Origin: Pelagophyceae sp. CCMP2097
Taxonomy: Eukaryota > Sar > Pelagophyceae
Length of the DNA stretch: 11,965 nucleotides
NCBI GenBank assembly: GCA_026770575.1
Contig: MU657656.1
Span: 1-11,965 of the forward strand
Reading direction: 5' to 3'
This document shows, one piece after another, positions 1 to 7,843 of the stretch. The translations under genes were made by a program, and so were the position numbers. The notes beneath the pieces were generated by a model. The model was not told the DNA's origin and did no database searches. It saw only the letters and a list, made by a program, of their open reading frames with translations. Numbering within the stretch: position 1 is the first letter of the stretch; each line of letters starts with the position of its first letter.

Positions 1-130
1 AAATGTCTTGCATGAGGTCGCGAGTTCGAGCCCGCTCGTTCACGTTTCTACTCCGCTTGGCATGCGAATTTGGCTGCTCGTGCTGTACACGCGTCGATAC
101 GCGAAACCTTCCCCCCGGGGTGATGCGGGA
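1..130. other. GC-richer left flank, possible host-side or non-viral segment
   Basis: The first ~125 bases contain many CpG-rich words and a run of C followed by GGGG, whereas everything from about 131 onward is strongly A+T rich. A perfect 5-bp hairpin (CGCGT, loop CGAT, ACGCG) lies at 90-103. No ORF was recognised here. The composition change could mark an element boundary or an assembly join; no target-site duplication or terminal inverted repeat could be identified, because only one end is in view. Confidence 0.35.
5..45 (+). other. tRNA-like fragment with a pol III B-box match
   Basis: GTTCGAGCC at 24-32 matches the eukaryotic B-box/T-loop consensus GWTCRANNC and is preceded by GAGGTCGCGA, as in the variable loop and T-arm of many tRNAs. 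A possible anticodon loop CTTGCAT (UGC, Ala-like) lies just before it. The T-stem does not pair properly in the standard register and the 3' anticodon stem seems shortened, so an intact tRNA is unlikely. It may be a degenerate tRNA, a tRNA-derived repeat, or chance similarity. Confidence 0.2.
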
Positions 131-165
131 CTTTTTATTTGTAAATTGTAAATATCTAATCCAAC

Positions 166-288
166 GCATTTGGATTTAAGTTGCTAATCGTGATTTTGAA
201 GTTTTGGCATTTGGATTCAAGTTGCTAATTGCGATTTTGAAGTTTTGGCATTTGGATTTAAGTTGCTAATCACGATTTTAAGATTTTG
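166..288 (+). repeat. 41-bp minisatellite, three tandem copies
   Basis: Three head-to-tail units begin with GCATTTGGATT at 166, 207 and 248; the period is exactly 41 bases. Each contains AAGTTGCTAAT followed by a variable TCGTG/TGCG/CACG core and GATTTTGAAG or a close variant. The third copy breaks down into the shorter repeats that follow. There is no coding frame across it. Subtelomeric or element-end minisatellite are both possible. Confidence 0.85.
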
Positions 289-470
289 AAGATTTTGAAG
301 TTTTTGAAGATTTTGAAGATTTTGAAATTTTAAGAATTTTGGATTTTAAGAATTTTGGATTTTAAGATTTTAAGTTTTTTGAAGTTTTCCAATTTTGAAG
401 ATTTGAATTTTGGAATTTAAGAATTTTTGGAATTTTTGGAATTTTTGGAATTTTCCGTAAAACCCGCGCA
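280..470 (+). repeat. Degenerate short-period repeats (GATTTTGAA, AAGAATTTTGGATTTT, GGAATTTTT families)
   Basis: Directly after the 41-bp copies the sequence becomes a series of overlapping short repeats: several GATTTTGAAG units, then AATTTTGGATTTTAAGA, then three GGAATTTTT units around 428-458. The short words resemble the tail of the 41-bp unit, suggesting slippage from the same ancestor. From 471 to about 597 there is A+T-rich sequence without a recognised gene. Confidence 0.7.
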
Positions 471-597
471 GATTTTCGGAGCATGTTTTATCTTTCCAAA
501 AACTTCAAAAATAAAACAGACATTTAAAAGAGAAAAAACATTTTGAGAATATCGGATTTGATTTGCTGAGGTGGTTTCAGAGTTTTAGAAGGCTTAG

Positions 598-621
598 GAT
601 CTTAAATGATCTTATAGGATC
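598..621 (+). promoter_or_regulatory. Three GATC sites at exact 10-bp spacing upstream of the methyltransferase
   Basis: GATC occurs at 598, 608 and 618, one helical turn apart, 24-47 bases before the methyltransferase ATG at 645. GATC is scattered through the window but I saw no other cluster like this. If the neighbouring D12 enzyme methylates GATC, this could be an autoregulatory target; that specificity is inferred, not shown. Confidence 0.35.
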
Positions 622-636
622 TATATTAAAATGTGT

Positions 637-644
637 ATATAATT
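637..644 (+). promoter_or_regulatory. TATA-like box abutting the methyltransferase start
   Basis: ATATAATT sits directly before the ATG at 645. The same TATAATT-ATG arrangement precedes the internal MCP ATG at 7581, and TATATA-type runs abut several other starts, so it is probably a shared promoter or leader element. Confidence 0.4.
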
Positions 645-1540
645 ATGAAACCAATCATTAAATGGGTTGGAGGAAAAACGCAAATTTTGGATAAAGTCTT
701 CGAATATTTTCCAAAAAAGATAAATAATTATCATGAAATTTTTCTTGGTGGGGGGAGTGTTTTATTTGAATTGCTTCGTCGAGTTGCATTGAACGATATA
801 CAACTATCTGGAAATATATATGTGTATGATATTAATTATGTACTGATTCATATGTTTTTAAATATAAGAGACAATTCGCTAATATTACAAAATTGTTTAA
901 ATGATTTAACAACGATATACATGGGTTGTAGTAATGAAAAATGTGACAAAAAACCGTTCACACTCGAGGAAGGGTTATCATCGAAAGAATCTTATTATTA
1001 TTGGATGCGGTTCTGTTATAATCAGATATAACCAGAAGAGAAAAAAGGATGTCAAGGTTCAGCTCTTTTTATATTTTTAAATAAAACGTGTTTACGAGGA
1101 CTGTATAGAATTGGTCCAAATGGTTTAAATTCCGCATTTGGGAATAATATGAATTTAAATTGTATCATAACAGATAATGATTTGAATGAGATGAGTAAAT
1201 CGATTAAAAAGGTGTTGATTTTTTTGTTTCTGATTTAAGTAATTCATTTAAAAATATAAAAGTTGATGATTTTGTTTATATCGACCCGCCATATGTGTCA
1301 ACAAATAAAAATTATTCTTTTGATAAATATACTCTGGGTGGGTTTAGGGAACATATAAAATTGTTTAATATGATCCATACTCTAAAATCTCATAACATAA
1401 AATTTCTTTTGAGTAATTCAGACGCAAAATTTGTTAAAGATTATTTTTCTGAATATCCTTCAATCGAGATAGAATGTAGAAGACTTATAAACTCAAAAAA
1501 ACACACACCAAAAATTAAAGAATTATTAATTTGGAACTAA
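645..1540 (+). pseudogene. D12-class (Dam-like) N6-adenine DNA methyltransferase, interrupted
   Basis: The product would transfer a methyl group from S-adenosylmethionine to adenine in DNA. The N-terminus carries KWVGGK (residues 6-11) and FLGGGS (about 32-37), the SAM-binding motif of the MethyltransfD12 family. Downstream come a YYYWMRFCYN segment, FLNKTC-x-RGLYR, and the catalytic DPPY at 1283-1294, in the right order. Two breaks are seen: an in-frame TAA at 1029-1031 between YNQI and PEE, after which homology continues in the same frame, and a -1 shift in the A5 run at 1206-1210. Start chosen at the ATG at 645, just after a TATA-like box; a GTG 12 bases upstream is less likely. It ends at TAA 1538 in a poly(A)-signal-rich stretch (AATAAA repeats at 1561-1575). 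If TAA were read as sense the frame would run to TGA 2065. Family assignment is firm; activity and GATC specificity are uncertain. Confidence 0.85.
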
Positions 1541-1588
1541 ATACCTACATGTACTAATTCAATAAAATAAAATAAATACGCTATAAAC

Positions 1589-2065
1589 ATGAAGTGTATT
1601 TTTGGAAAAAGGTGTTTGATTGAATTCATTATAAAACATCATGAAAATAACAAATCGATGAAATCAATTAAGAGCATGTTAATAGGGAAGTGGAATCGAG
1701 ATGAAAATATACCCTTCTTTGACAACCACCTTGATCTAAACTAAGATTTTTTCGGATGTATAAAAAACTATAAAAAGTTTAAAATCTTTATATACGCTTT
1801 GACCAAATTTATTGAGTATAACCAATTAGAAGAGGAAAATTTCGAGTTGTATATAAACATTCTTTCATTAGATTTGAATAAATCACAAAACAGATTTTTA
1901 GAGAACCTTGGCGTATCTAAAATTGGAACGATGAGAAGAACAGAATCAGACGATAAGAAAGAATTATTTCTAAAAGAACAAGAATTATTTCTAAAAGAAC
2001 AAGACATGTACTTATTAAATAAAATATTTTTTGATAAAAAAAATAAAAATGATGTGAGGAATTGA
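1589..2065 (+). CDS. Hypothetical protein downstream of the methyltransferase, one in-frame TAA
   Basis: From the ATG at 1589, preceded by CTATAAAC, the frame runs to TGA at 2063-2065 (about 158 codons) with one internal TAA at 1742-1744. The residues after that TAA (DFFGCIKNYKKFKIFIYALT) look coding and have no nearby ATG, so the TAA seems to interrupt a single protein. The protein is rich in Lys, Asn, Glu and Phe, probably helical, and near its C-terminus has a perfect tandem duplication of a 7-residue unit (ELFLKEQ). It shares the reading frame of the second part of the methyltransferase, so a fused C-terminal extension is an alternative. I do not recognise the family. Position next to a methyltransferase allows a DNA-modification partner, but nothing in the sequence shows this. 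Confidence 0.5.
1961..2002 (+). repeat. Perfect 21-bp tandem duplication inside a coding frame
   Basis: The 21-base unit GAATTATTTCTAAAAGAACAA occurs twice in direct succession (1961-1981 and 1982-2002). The period is a multiple of three, so it duplicates seven codons without shifting the frame. Identity of the copies suggests recent slippage. Confidence 0.9.
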
Positions 2066-2106
2066 GTCAAATCGAGTATATTTAAAATATTGTTTACAGA
2101 TATATA

Positions 2107-2331
2107 ATGAATTCAATCAATTCACCAACATTACAAAAAAATTGCATCGAGCGAAAAGAGCGAAAACTCAAATACAATTGTTGGAATATTCAGATGATGA
2201 GTAATGATGATATTTTTTGCATGGATAAAAACTATAAATCACATGTCGATATAGTTCGTTGTACCGAAAATCCGATTACGTCGCGACAATTATTATATTA
2301 TTACTTAAAGGGACGCGAGACGGTGACATAA
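2107..2331 (+). CDS. Small hypothetical protein, 74 aa
   Basis: The ORF starts at an ATG preceded by AGATATATA, the same type of box as at other starts here, 41 bases after the preceding TGA, and ends at TAA 2329. It is basic, with CWN and three further cysteines, and a tyrosine-rich C-terminal part (LLYYYLKG). Continuing through the TAA would run antisense into the next gene, so TAA is probably the true terminator here. No family recognised. The coding look of the sequence and the start context support a real gene, but the evidence is modest. Confidence 0.45.
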   Translation: MNSINSPTLQKNCIERKERKLKYNCWNIQMMSNDDIFCMDKNYKSHVDIVRCTENPITSRQLLYYYLKGRETVT

Positions 2332-2370
2332 AATTCACGCCCATCGAAATTTAATATCACAATTACTAAA

Positions 2371-2598
2371 TTAAAAAAGAAAGAAAATATAGAAAATAAC
2401 ATCAAACATATCAATGATTAATAAGAATTTTTCGAATATATCTAAAATTGCGGTATAGACCTTTGCTTCTGCGGCTTCATTTATCATTGGAATATCAACG
2501 TGATTATTAATAGCACATATTAATTCATTCCGAATTTTTTCAGTACCTAAAACTTTGATTAGATATTTTTTTAAAATTCGCACGATTAACTTCAACAT
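2371..2598 (-). CDS. Small hypothetical protein, 75 aa, hydrophobic C-terminus
   Basis: The ATG is preceded by TATATACTTAT. The N-terminal part is basic and hydrophobic (LKLIVRILKKYLIKVL), the middle contains NNHVDIPMINEAAEAKVY, and the C-terminus is strongly hydrophobic (LLIIDMF then VIFYIFFLF), which could be a membrane segment. It ends at TAA 2371; if that TAA were sense the frame would close 12 codons later at TGA 2335. It follows the fibre-associated gene on the same strand by only 21 bases, consistent with co-expression. Function is unknown; a small membrane-active virion or lysis protein is only a guess. Confidence 0.5.
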   Translation of the reverse strand: MLKLIVRILKKYLIKVLGTEKIRNELICAINNHVDIPMINEAAEAKVYTAILDIFEKFLLIIDMFDVIFYIFFLF

Positions 2599-2619
2599 AT
2601 AAGTATATAATAAAACAAA

Positions 2620-3162
2620 TCAAAGTTCCATATATACAACTTCGGACACATCCATACCTTCTTCGTAATTATAATTTTTTAATTCCACCTCGAAATAAGT
2701 AGAGGACTGCGCTTCTAGGGATACATTCTCTGTCCTTCGATGGTCCATAAAGAAATTTCTCGGTGTGAAGTGAACTTGATAATCATCCGAGGGTAAATTG
2801 TTTTTAAAAATAAACTTTTGACGTGGTTTCCCCTCAATCGTTCCGCGATCAACCCATTCGACATTTAAATTTGTATCACGATTAAGCCTTCCTTCGAATT
2901 GTGTAAAAACCCGTCTATTGTTAGCGTCGCGACTCACCACCCACCTACCCGCAGCAACAACTTCTATTTTCTTTTTGTTAGAAACTGTTAAATTTGGTAC
3001 ACCATTTTGTTCACCAGTAAATACATTAAAATAATTACTATCAAAAAATAAATTAAAACCTATTGTAGAAGGGTCTGTTCGATATTGTATTCCGCTCAGA
3101 ATTCCGCTCTGATATGCTTTCATCGATGATTTTGTGACGGTAGTTAATATATCCCCAACCAT
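2620..3162 (-). CDS. Fibre-associated protein or C-terminal fibre domain, 180 aa
   Basis: The frame opens with MVGDILTTV and ends with VVYMEL and a TGA. It is rich in beta-prone residues (GRWVVSRDANN, FEGRLNRDTNLNVEW, YFEVELKNYNY), like a globular beta-sandwich head domain. It lies in exactly the same reading frame as the long fibre, separated by one TAA (3184-3186) and seven codons, so it is either an independent gene starting at the ATG at 3162 or the distal receptor-binding domain of the fibre. The end of the fibre (SILTTVRNY) and its own start (DILTTVTKS) look alike, weakly hinting at continuity. No catalytic motif is seen and no family was recognised. An attachment-related role is inferred from position only. 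Confidence 0.6.
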   Translation of the reverse strand: MVGDILTTVTKSSMKAYQSGILSGIQYRTDPSTIGFNLFFDSNYFNVFTGEQNGVPNLTVSNKKKIEVVAAGRWVVSRDANNRRVFTQFEGRLNRDTNLNVEWVDRGTIEGKPRQKFIFKNNLPSDDYQVHFTPRNFFMDHRRTENVSLEAQSSTYFEVELKNYNYEEGMDVSEVVYMEL

Positions 3163-3183
3163 TTTAAATGCATTCGAATCTCT

Positions 3184-6100
3184 TTATAAATAATTGCGTA
3201 CAGTAGTCAGTATTGAATTTTTCCCTTCAATCCCACCAATCTCTTCAATAATTTTATCTCGTGTTTGCGATTTATTGTAAAATGTAACAGGGTGTAGTTC
3301 AATCTGAGTCAGAGTTGATAATGAACCGGTAAATGAAAAATCCGAAGAAAATCTCATTGAGAACGAATTGAACCCCGTTGTATTCCGAAAAGAAATCCCG
3401 TCATTCAATTTTTGAACTTCCGTCAAAGCATTAACGCTAAGGGTTGCGCTATCTACATCATATCTAATTCCCGAATTTGGCGAAGACACTGCTCTTTCGA
3501 ATTCATTCCGAATCATTGTTGTGTTGTTATTTTGTGACAATTTTGTGTCGATTATTTGTTTGTCGTCATATTCTTCTTCAATTTGTGTGTCGGTCAATAT
3601 GTCCGATTTTAATGAGAGAACATTATTTATGAAATCAAGTCCTCTTGTGACGGTTAACATGTTTGTCTTCGTTGCTAATTTTTCATTAATTTGATTTTTG
3701 TTGTAATATATTTGTTCATTTTCGAGTTTATTATTGAAATCACCATTGATACTTATTAAATACGTGTTTGATTGAAATAAACCTCTACCATACGAATATA
3801 GAGGAATTACATCTAATCTATCATTCACCTCGGTCTTATTGTAATAAAGGTCGGCATTCTGTGTTGAATCATAAAAATTGTCTGTAACCGAAAGTACATT
3901 GTCAATCGTATTTAACCCTCTGGACGTTGTGATATTTTTGACCGATGCCATTTTTTCGTCTATATATATTTTTTTATAATATTTTTCACCAATCTCTGTA
4001 TCGGTTAAAATATCTTCATTTACTGAAAATACATTATCAATCAAACTTAATCCACGTTGTACTGTATAAACTTCCGCATCTTTTCCCGAAACTCCGACAA
4101 AGCCTTAAACTTCTTGAATTCCTTGAATTCCTTGAATTCCCTGTTCGCTTTGACTGGATGATGTGGATTCCCCTCCTGATAAATTGCCAAATGTAATCTC
4201 CTTTGAAACATTGTCATAGTATAACATTGATGAAGTCTGCTGTGCTCTGAGGTTTGATATATAAAATGAATCACTTCGTTCAGCGGTTATATTGTTCCCG
4301 ATCACAGTGGCGTTATCGTATTGACATGTGGAATTCATACCGATTACAATAGAATTGGTTGCATTAGTTGTTGAATTTTCTCCAATTCTGATGGGATTGT
4401 TGTCTAGCAATTCGGATTTTAACGTATATTGTGGTAATACAGTATTTGTCATGTCTGCTTTGTTTTCAATTACTTTCGAATTTAAATCATTAATTAAATT
4501 TTGCTGATTTTATTGTATCAAATCAAATAACTCCGTTTCATTCGAAGCATGCTGTGTAAATAATGTTTCTGCTATTCTCTTTCCTTGCTCTGTATACGCA
4601 AAAAAGTACCATCCAGATGTATTTTTAAAACTGCCTTTTTTTTGTGTATATAATTGATAATTTATTTGTGTTGTTATAGTGCCACCTAAAAGGCTGAGTT
4701 GTATCTTATTGCGTGAGCCTGGATGAAAAAAGTCTTGTTTTGTATGAGTTTCGAGTTCTGTCTTGTTTGGATTTTGTAAATATATATTCCGGTTGGTGAT
4801 CAATATAATTTCGTGTTCAGAGTACAATACATTTTCTTCAATTGATAAATTTTTATCCGTGACCCATTCATCTGGCGTTACATTACACATCCCGAGCGCA
4901 AAGTAGCCAATGGCTGGATCTGTCCGTGACTCAAACTTAAATGAATTGGGCAATTTTGTAGTCGACCAAAACATATTTTCGAAGTTTGGTATAGTCGGTG
5001 ATGAATTTGTGTTCGTGAATATAAGTCCTCTGTGTGTGTCTCCGTGATCTGTTTTTAAAAACATCGAGTAATCACTAACAGTATAATCTGTGTTACCTGA
5101 GCCAAATCTAAGAGATTCTTGTGTAATAAATAAATCCATTAAAACAGCAGGAAGTTGTGTATTTATTAACTCTTCCGCTGCGATTGCTCTTTGTCTTTCT
5201 GAATCTAATGCGTTTACAATAATAGTTTCTGATTGAAAAATATCGGAATTCAATGCAAATTGCGGTAATTGAATGTTTTTTATATAATCAGTTTCTATAT
5301 TGGTGTTATTTTTAAAAGTATTTAAATCATCAAGCACTTTGTTTGTTCCGACTGTTGTATTTGTTTGATTTGAATTCATTGCGATTTTTACGAGATTGAT
5401 TTCATTTTTAAAATTCGTATCTAATTTATCAATTAAATTCGTCGAAAATTGTTCACCTTGTTGAATAACCTCTATTATAGTACCTTGTATATTTTTCTCA
5501 TTGTCATTTATTGTATCTTTTATTTCATCCAGTGTTGTATTAAAAAATAATGGGTTTATTGATATTTTCGATATATTTGATTGGGAGTTTTCAGAAAAAA
5601 TAAACGCTTCTGAAAAATTAACAGTATGGGCAGTATAGTCTTGATGGTTTTTAAAGAGAAACCCATTATTTGTTTTCTGAATTATATTCAGTCCATTCGT
5701 ACTTAGCAAGTTCGTTTCTGGAAAATAGTTAATCCCAGAGAACGGTCTGTTTGACATCGCACCAATCTCATTTCGTATGAATTGTGTTGAATCGAGTGCT
5801 AATATTTTATTGTCAACGGTTTCCTTAGTATAATATTTGCTGTCTAGTTCGTCAATTTTTTCAGTAATAAAATTTTCCGATACGACGGCACGATTTATTT
5901 CTGAATCCAGTTAATTTTTTATAAAATTTTCAGCAGTGATTGCACGGTTTTGTTCAATGGTGATCGATGTCGTAATTGTATCCTCTTTGTCAATCGCGCG
6001 TATTCGTTCATTATTTAAAGAATCGGATACAATATTAATAAGTGGAGTATAATTTAATTGTTTCGGAATTTTTGCATTTATTGTATTTCCTACTTTGGTT

Positions 6101-6186
6101 ATGTTATCCCCACCAACAAGTCCAGATGTTGAATTATCTGAATTATCATCATCAAAAACCGATCGTTAAGAATATTTTGAAGACAT
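3184..6186 (-). CDS. Long modular fibre protein with four in-frame TAA codons
   Basis: About 1000 codons in one uninterrupted register, with no frameshift. Start taken at the ATG at 6186 after an ATATAT stretch. Visible modules by residue: an N-terminal region with coiled-coil/shaft patterns (RAIDKEDT, EQNRAITAENFIKN, SENFITEKIDELD); two LPQ[FY]xLxS motifs (near 164 and 586); around 600-640 a head-like segment with IGENST, IVIGMNST and VIGNNIT, as in trimeric fibre/YadA-like heads; LYYDNVSKEITFG near 655-668; a short collagen-like run GIQGIQGIQ at 683; and four ~45-residue repeats from residue 711. In-frame TAAs fall at 6166-6168 (codon 7), 5911-5913, 4510-4512 and 4105-4107, each flanked by matching coding sequence on both sides. 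It ends at TAA 3184. Such assemblies form trimeric host-attachment fibres in algal viruses and phages; that role is inferred. It lies 36 bases after the MCP stop in the same frame. Confidence 0.75.
3522..4056 (-). repeat. Four ~45-residue tandem repeats in the fibre
   Basis: Units begin with RGL at 4056, 3921, 3786 and 3645 (spacing 45, 45 and 47 residues). Each has RGLxxIDNVLSV or a variant, then a DILTDT-like segment, then YYNKxxINxKL. The YYxKxxxDxxL part resembles trimerising shaft motifs of viral fibres. The units differ at many residues, so they are old. The first unit begins upstream of any possible start codon after the TAA at 4105, which ties that stop to a continuous protein. Confidence 0.8.
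4113..4139 (-). repeat. Three 9-bp repeats encoding a collagen-like (GIQ)n run
   Basis: CTTGAATTC is repeated three times on the plus strand, giving GIQGIQGIQ on the minus strand. Collagen-like Gly-X-Y spacing continues across the TAA at 4105 as GFVGVSGKD, with the TAA at a Y position. Confidence 0.8.
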
Positions 6187-6222
6187 ATATTAATTAATTT
6201 AATTAATTTTTTATTTTTTTGT
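6187..6222. other. A+T-only-like spacer between MCP and fibre genes
   Basis: The 36 bases between the MCP stop and the fibre ATG are almost entirely A/T, with palindromic TTAATTAA words. On the minus strand they contain three further TAA codons in the shared reading frame. It looks like a short intergenic stretch holding a 3' end and the leader of the fibre gene rather than coding sequence. Confidence 0.5.
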
Positions 6223-7596
6223 TTACATGATCACAGTCCATAAAGCCGAAGAATTCATGTCAAGCATGCATACTTGTTTATATGAACTAAATATATGAAG
6301 ATTTTGAGGCGCAATGGCTTCGGAACCAAAAGATAACACAACTGAGGTTGATGACCCGAGTGTGTTTCGCCCACTACAAATTTCGTCTTCCTTCATCTTA
6401 TAACTGCATAAGTTCATATCCATTTCAAATGAACCAACATTTTCTTTGTCGAAACTTTCTAAACCGAATTTTGAGACAGCCAATTCTAAACCCCCATCGT
6501 ACATAACACCCCCGGCGCGTAAAAGAGAAATTTGTTGCATCATAGCAGTTTCAGCAGGAGATGCGTTTACTTCACGGAGACATTCGACCAGATTCCCCCC
6601 AATAAGCACTATATATTTATTTATAAAATTTTTGATAAAATGAGCATTTATATCATTATGCAATGGTGTGGCTTGAATTGTACCGGTACTATCTGTTTTC
6701 GGTGTTATTATCATTGTAACAGAATTCAATGAGCGAACAGCAACACCGAGATTAATGCTGTGTGATGATCCTGGATTCCCGGGAAGTGTTTACCCGTTGT
6801 ATATGTACGATTCCGTTTCTATATAATACACCCCATTATGTAAACGCATCAACTCCTCAGTGACATCTGGTAATGTTTGACAGATTGAAAGGACCAATTC
6901 TACCTCCGAAATTTCTAATGAAGTATTGTTAATGCTTTGATTTGCTGTGTTAAATAAACCACTGCCCCCTATATTGGACAGAAGATATGACAATTCAAGA
7001 TCCAAAGATGAGAACAACGGAAACATTTTGTCAGTACCGAAACAGGATGCATGCTTTGAGAGTGAATCGCAAAAAACGAACGATTCAGTATTTAACAGAC
7101 CCATTCCACGTTGTCCAACTGCTGAAACACCTTCATTATCACCTGGTACATTAGCAGAGTCACCAATATCCGTCGAAGCAGCTCCGTAGATAGATCCGCA
7201 ACCGGTTGAACTCGCATAAGTCCGATTTTTTTTCTCATCGGAATTGCGTTTAACAGCATAACCCCTTTTCGAGGACAGCGTACTTCCGGATTGTGTTAGT
7301 TCGATAGATTCGAACATTTTCATTACACCACCACCTGAAATTATGTATTCATGTCCCGAAACATTTGACAGTTTAAATTTTAAAAAAGAATTTTTACCAT
7401 CCAGCCATTGATTTGTTTGCATACCTGGAATTCTGAACTTGATTACCTGTCCAGGAAAATACTTAGTAGACGTATTACTTGGTTGTACACGTGTGATAAA
7501 AGAAGTAGCACCTGGGGCTTCCGGGGTTAACATACCAACGAATCTGTCAGACATACTGGATTTCGATTTGGAATGCTCCATAATTATAGAAAACAT
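6223..7596 (-). CDS. Major capsid protein (PLV/polinton double-jelly-roll type), one in-frame TAA
   Basis: About 457 codons, the usual size range for PLV capsid proteins. The N-terminal part shows the hallmark pattern of these proteins: FPGQVIKFRIPG, then WLDGKNSFLKFKLSN, then MFESIELTQSG, LLNTESFVFCDSL and MFPLFSSLDLELSYLLSN, closing the first jelly roll with the ISEVELVLSICQTLP strand. An in-frame TAA at 6790-6792 follows SYIYNG; the same frame continues TLPGNPGSSHSINLGVAVRS and a second-jelly-roll-like segment to the TAA at 6223. The start is either 7596 or, more likely, the ATG at 7581 (MEHSKS), which directly follows TATAATT. The protein would form hexon-type trimers of an icosahedral capsid. 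No frameshift is present. TAA 6223 is probably the terminator, but the frame is open (TAA only) into the fibre. The family call is by pattern recognition and not by search. Confidence 0.85.
7582..7588 (-). promoter_or_regulatory. TATAATT box abutting the likely MCP start
   Basis: On the minus strand TATAATT is followed immediately by the ATG at 7581. The same arrangement, TATAATTATG, precedes the methyltransferase start. This favours 7581 over 7596 as the MCP start. Confidence 0.35.
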
Positions 7597-7843
7597 TTTT
7601 TTTCTTAATAAAATTCGTACATTGATTTTTTGGATTCAGCTACGTCTTCTAATTTTGATTTTGTATACCTTCCCTGTTTTTCTTATTTTTAATGTCTTTT
7701 ATGTCTTTTATGTCTTTTATGTCTTTTATGTCTTTTATGTCTTTAATGGTCGTATAATCAAATTTTATAATTTTTTTCATAATATATTTTACAATTATAA
7801 TAATTAAAGTAGTTTTGTTGATCTTGGTTTTCTTAAAAAGCAT
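7597..7843 (-). other. Penton-MCP spacer with a doubtful small ORF
   Basis: These 247 bases hold a minus-strand frame of 64 codons (7649-7843) that begins immediately after the penton stop (TAA-ATG), with a hydrophobic start (LIIIIVKYIM) and a KDI repeat made by a 9-bp minisatellite. It ends at TAG. It may be a simple-sequence intergenic region, or a penton C-terminal extension if TAA 7844 were sense. I do not consider it a supported gene. Confidence 0.35.
7692..7745 (+). repeat. 9-bp minisatellite ATGTCTTTT, six copies
   Basis: Five perfect ATGTCTTTT units plus one with a final T to A change, period exactly nine bases. On the minus strand it reads as repeated Lys-Asp-Ile. Likely replication slippage in a non-essential spacer. 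Confidence 0.9.

Noticed and set aside
1..45. Intact tRNA gene at the left edge
   Set aside because: The T-stem does not pair in the normal register and the anticodon stem seems shortened; only the B-box-like word is convincing.
166..470. Possible CRISPR-like array
   Set aside because: The 41-bp units are tandem without unique spacers, and the rest is low-complexity slippage sequence.
1768..2070. Minus-strand 100-codon frame opposite the methyltransferase companion ORF
   Set aside because: It is antisense to a better frame with a plausible start, and its serine/phenylalanine-rich sequence mirrors the Lys/Glu-rich codons of the other strand.
3945..4274. Plus- and minus-strand small frames around the collagen-like repeat
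   Set aside because: They overlap the fibre frame and consist mainly of the 9-bp repeat read in other frames (LEFLEF, FKEFKE).
4105..6168. Programmed stop-codon readthrough signals at the fibre TAAs
   Set aside because: The bases following the TAAs differ (GGC, AAT, CTG, CGA) and show no shared readthrough context such as CAATTA.
7439..7807. Plus-strand 122-codon frame across the MCP start and the 9-bp repeat
   Set aside because: It is antisense to the conserved MCP N-terminus, and its FYVFYV repeat is only the minisatellite read in another frame.
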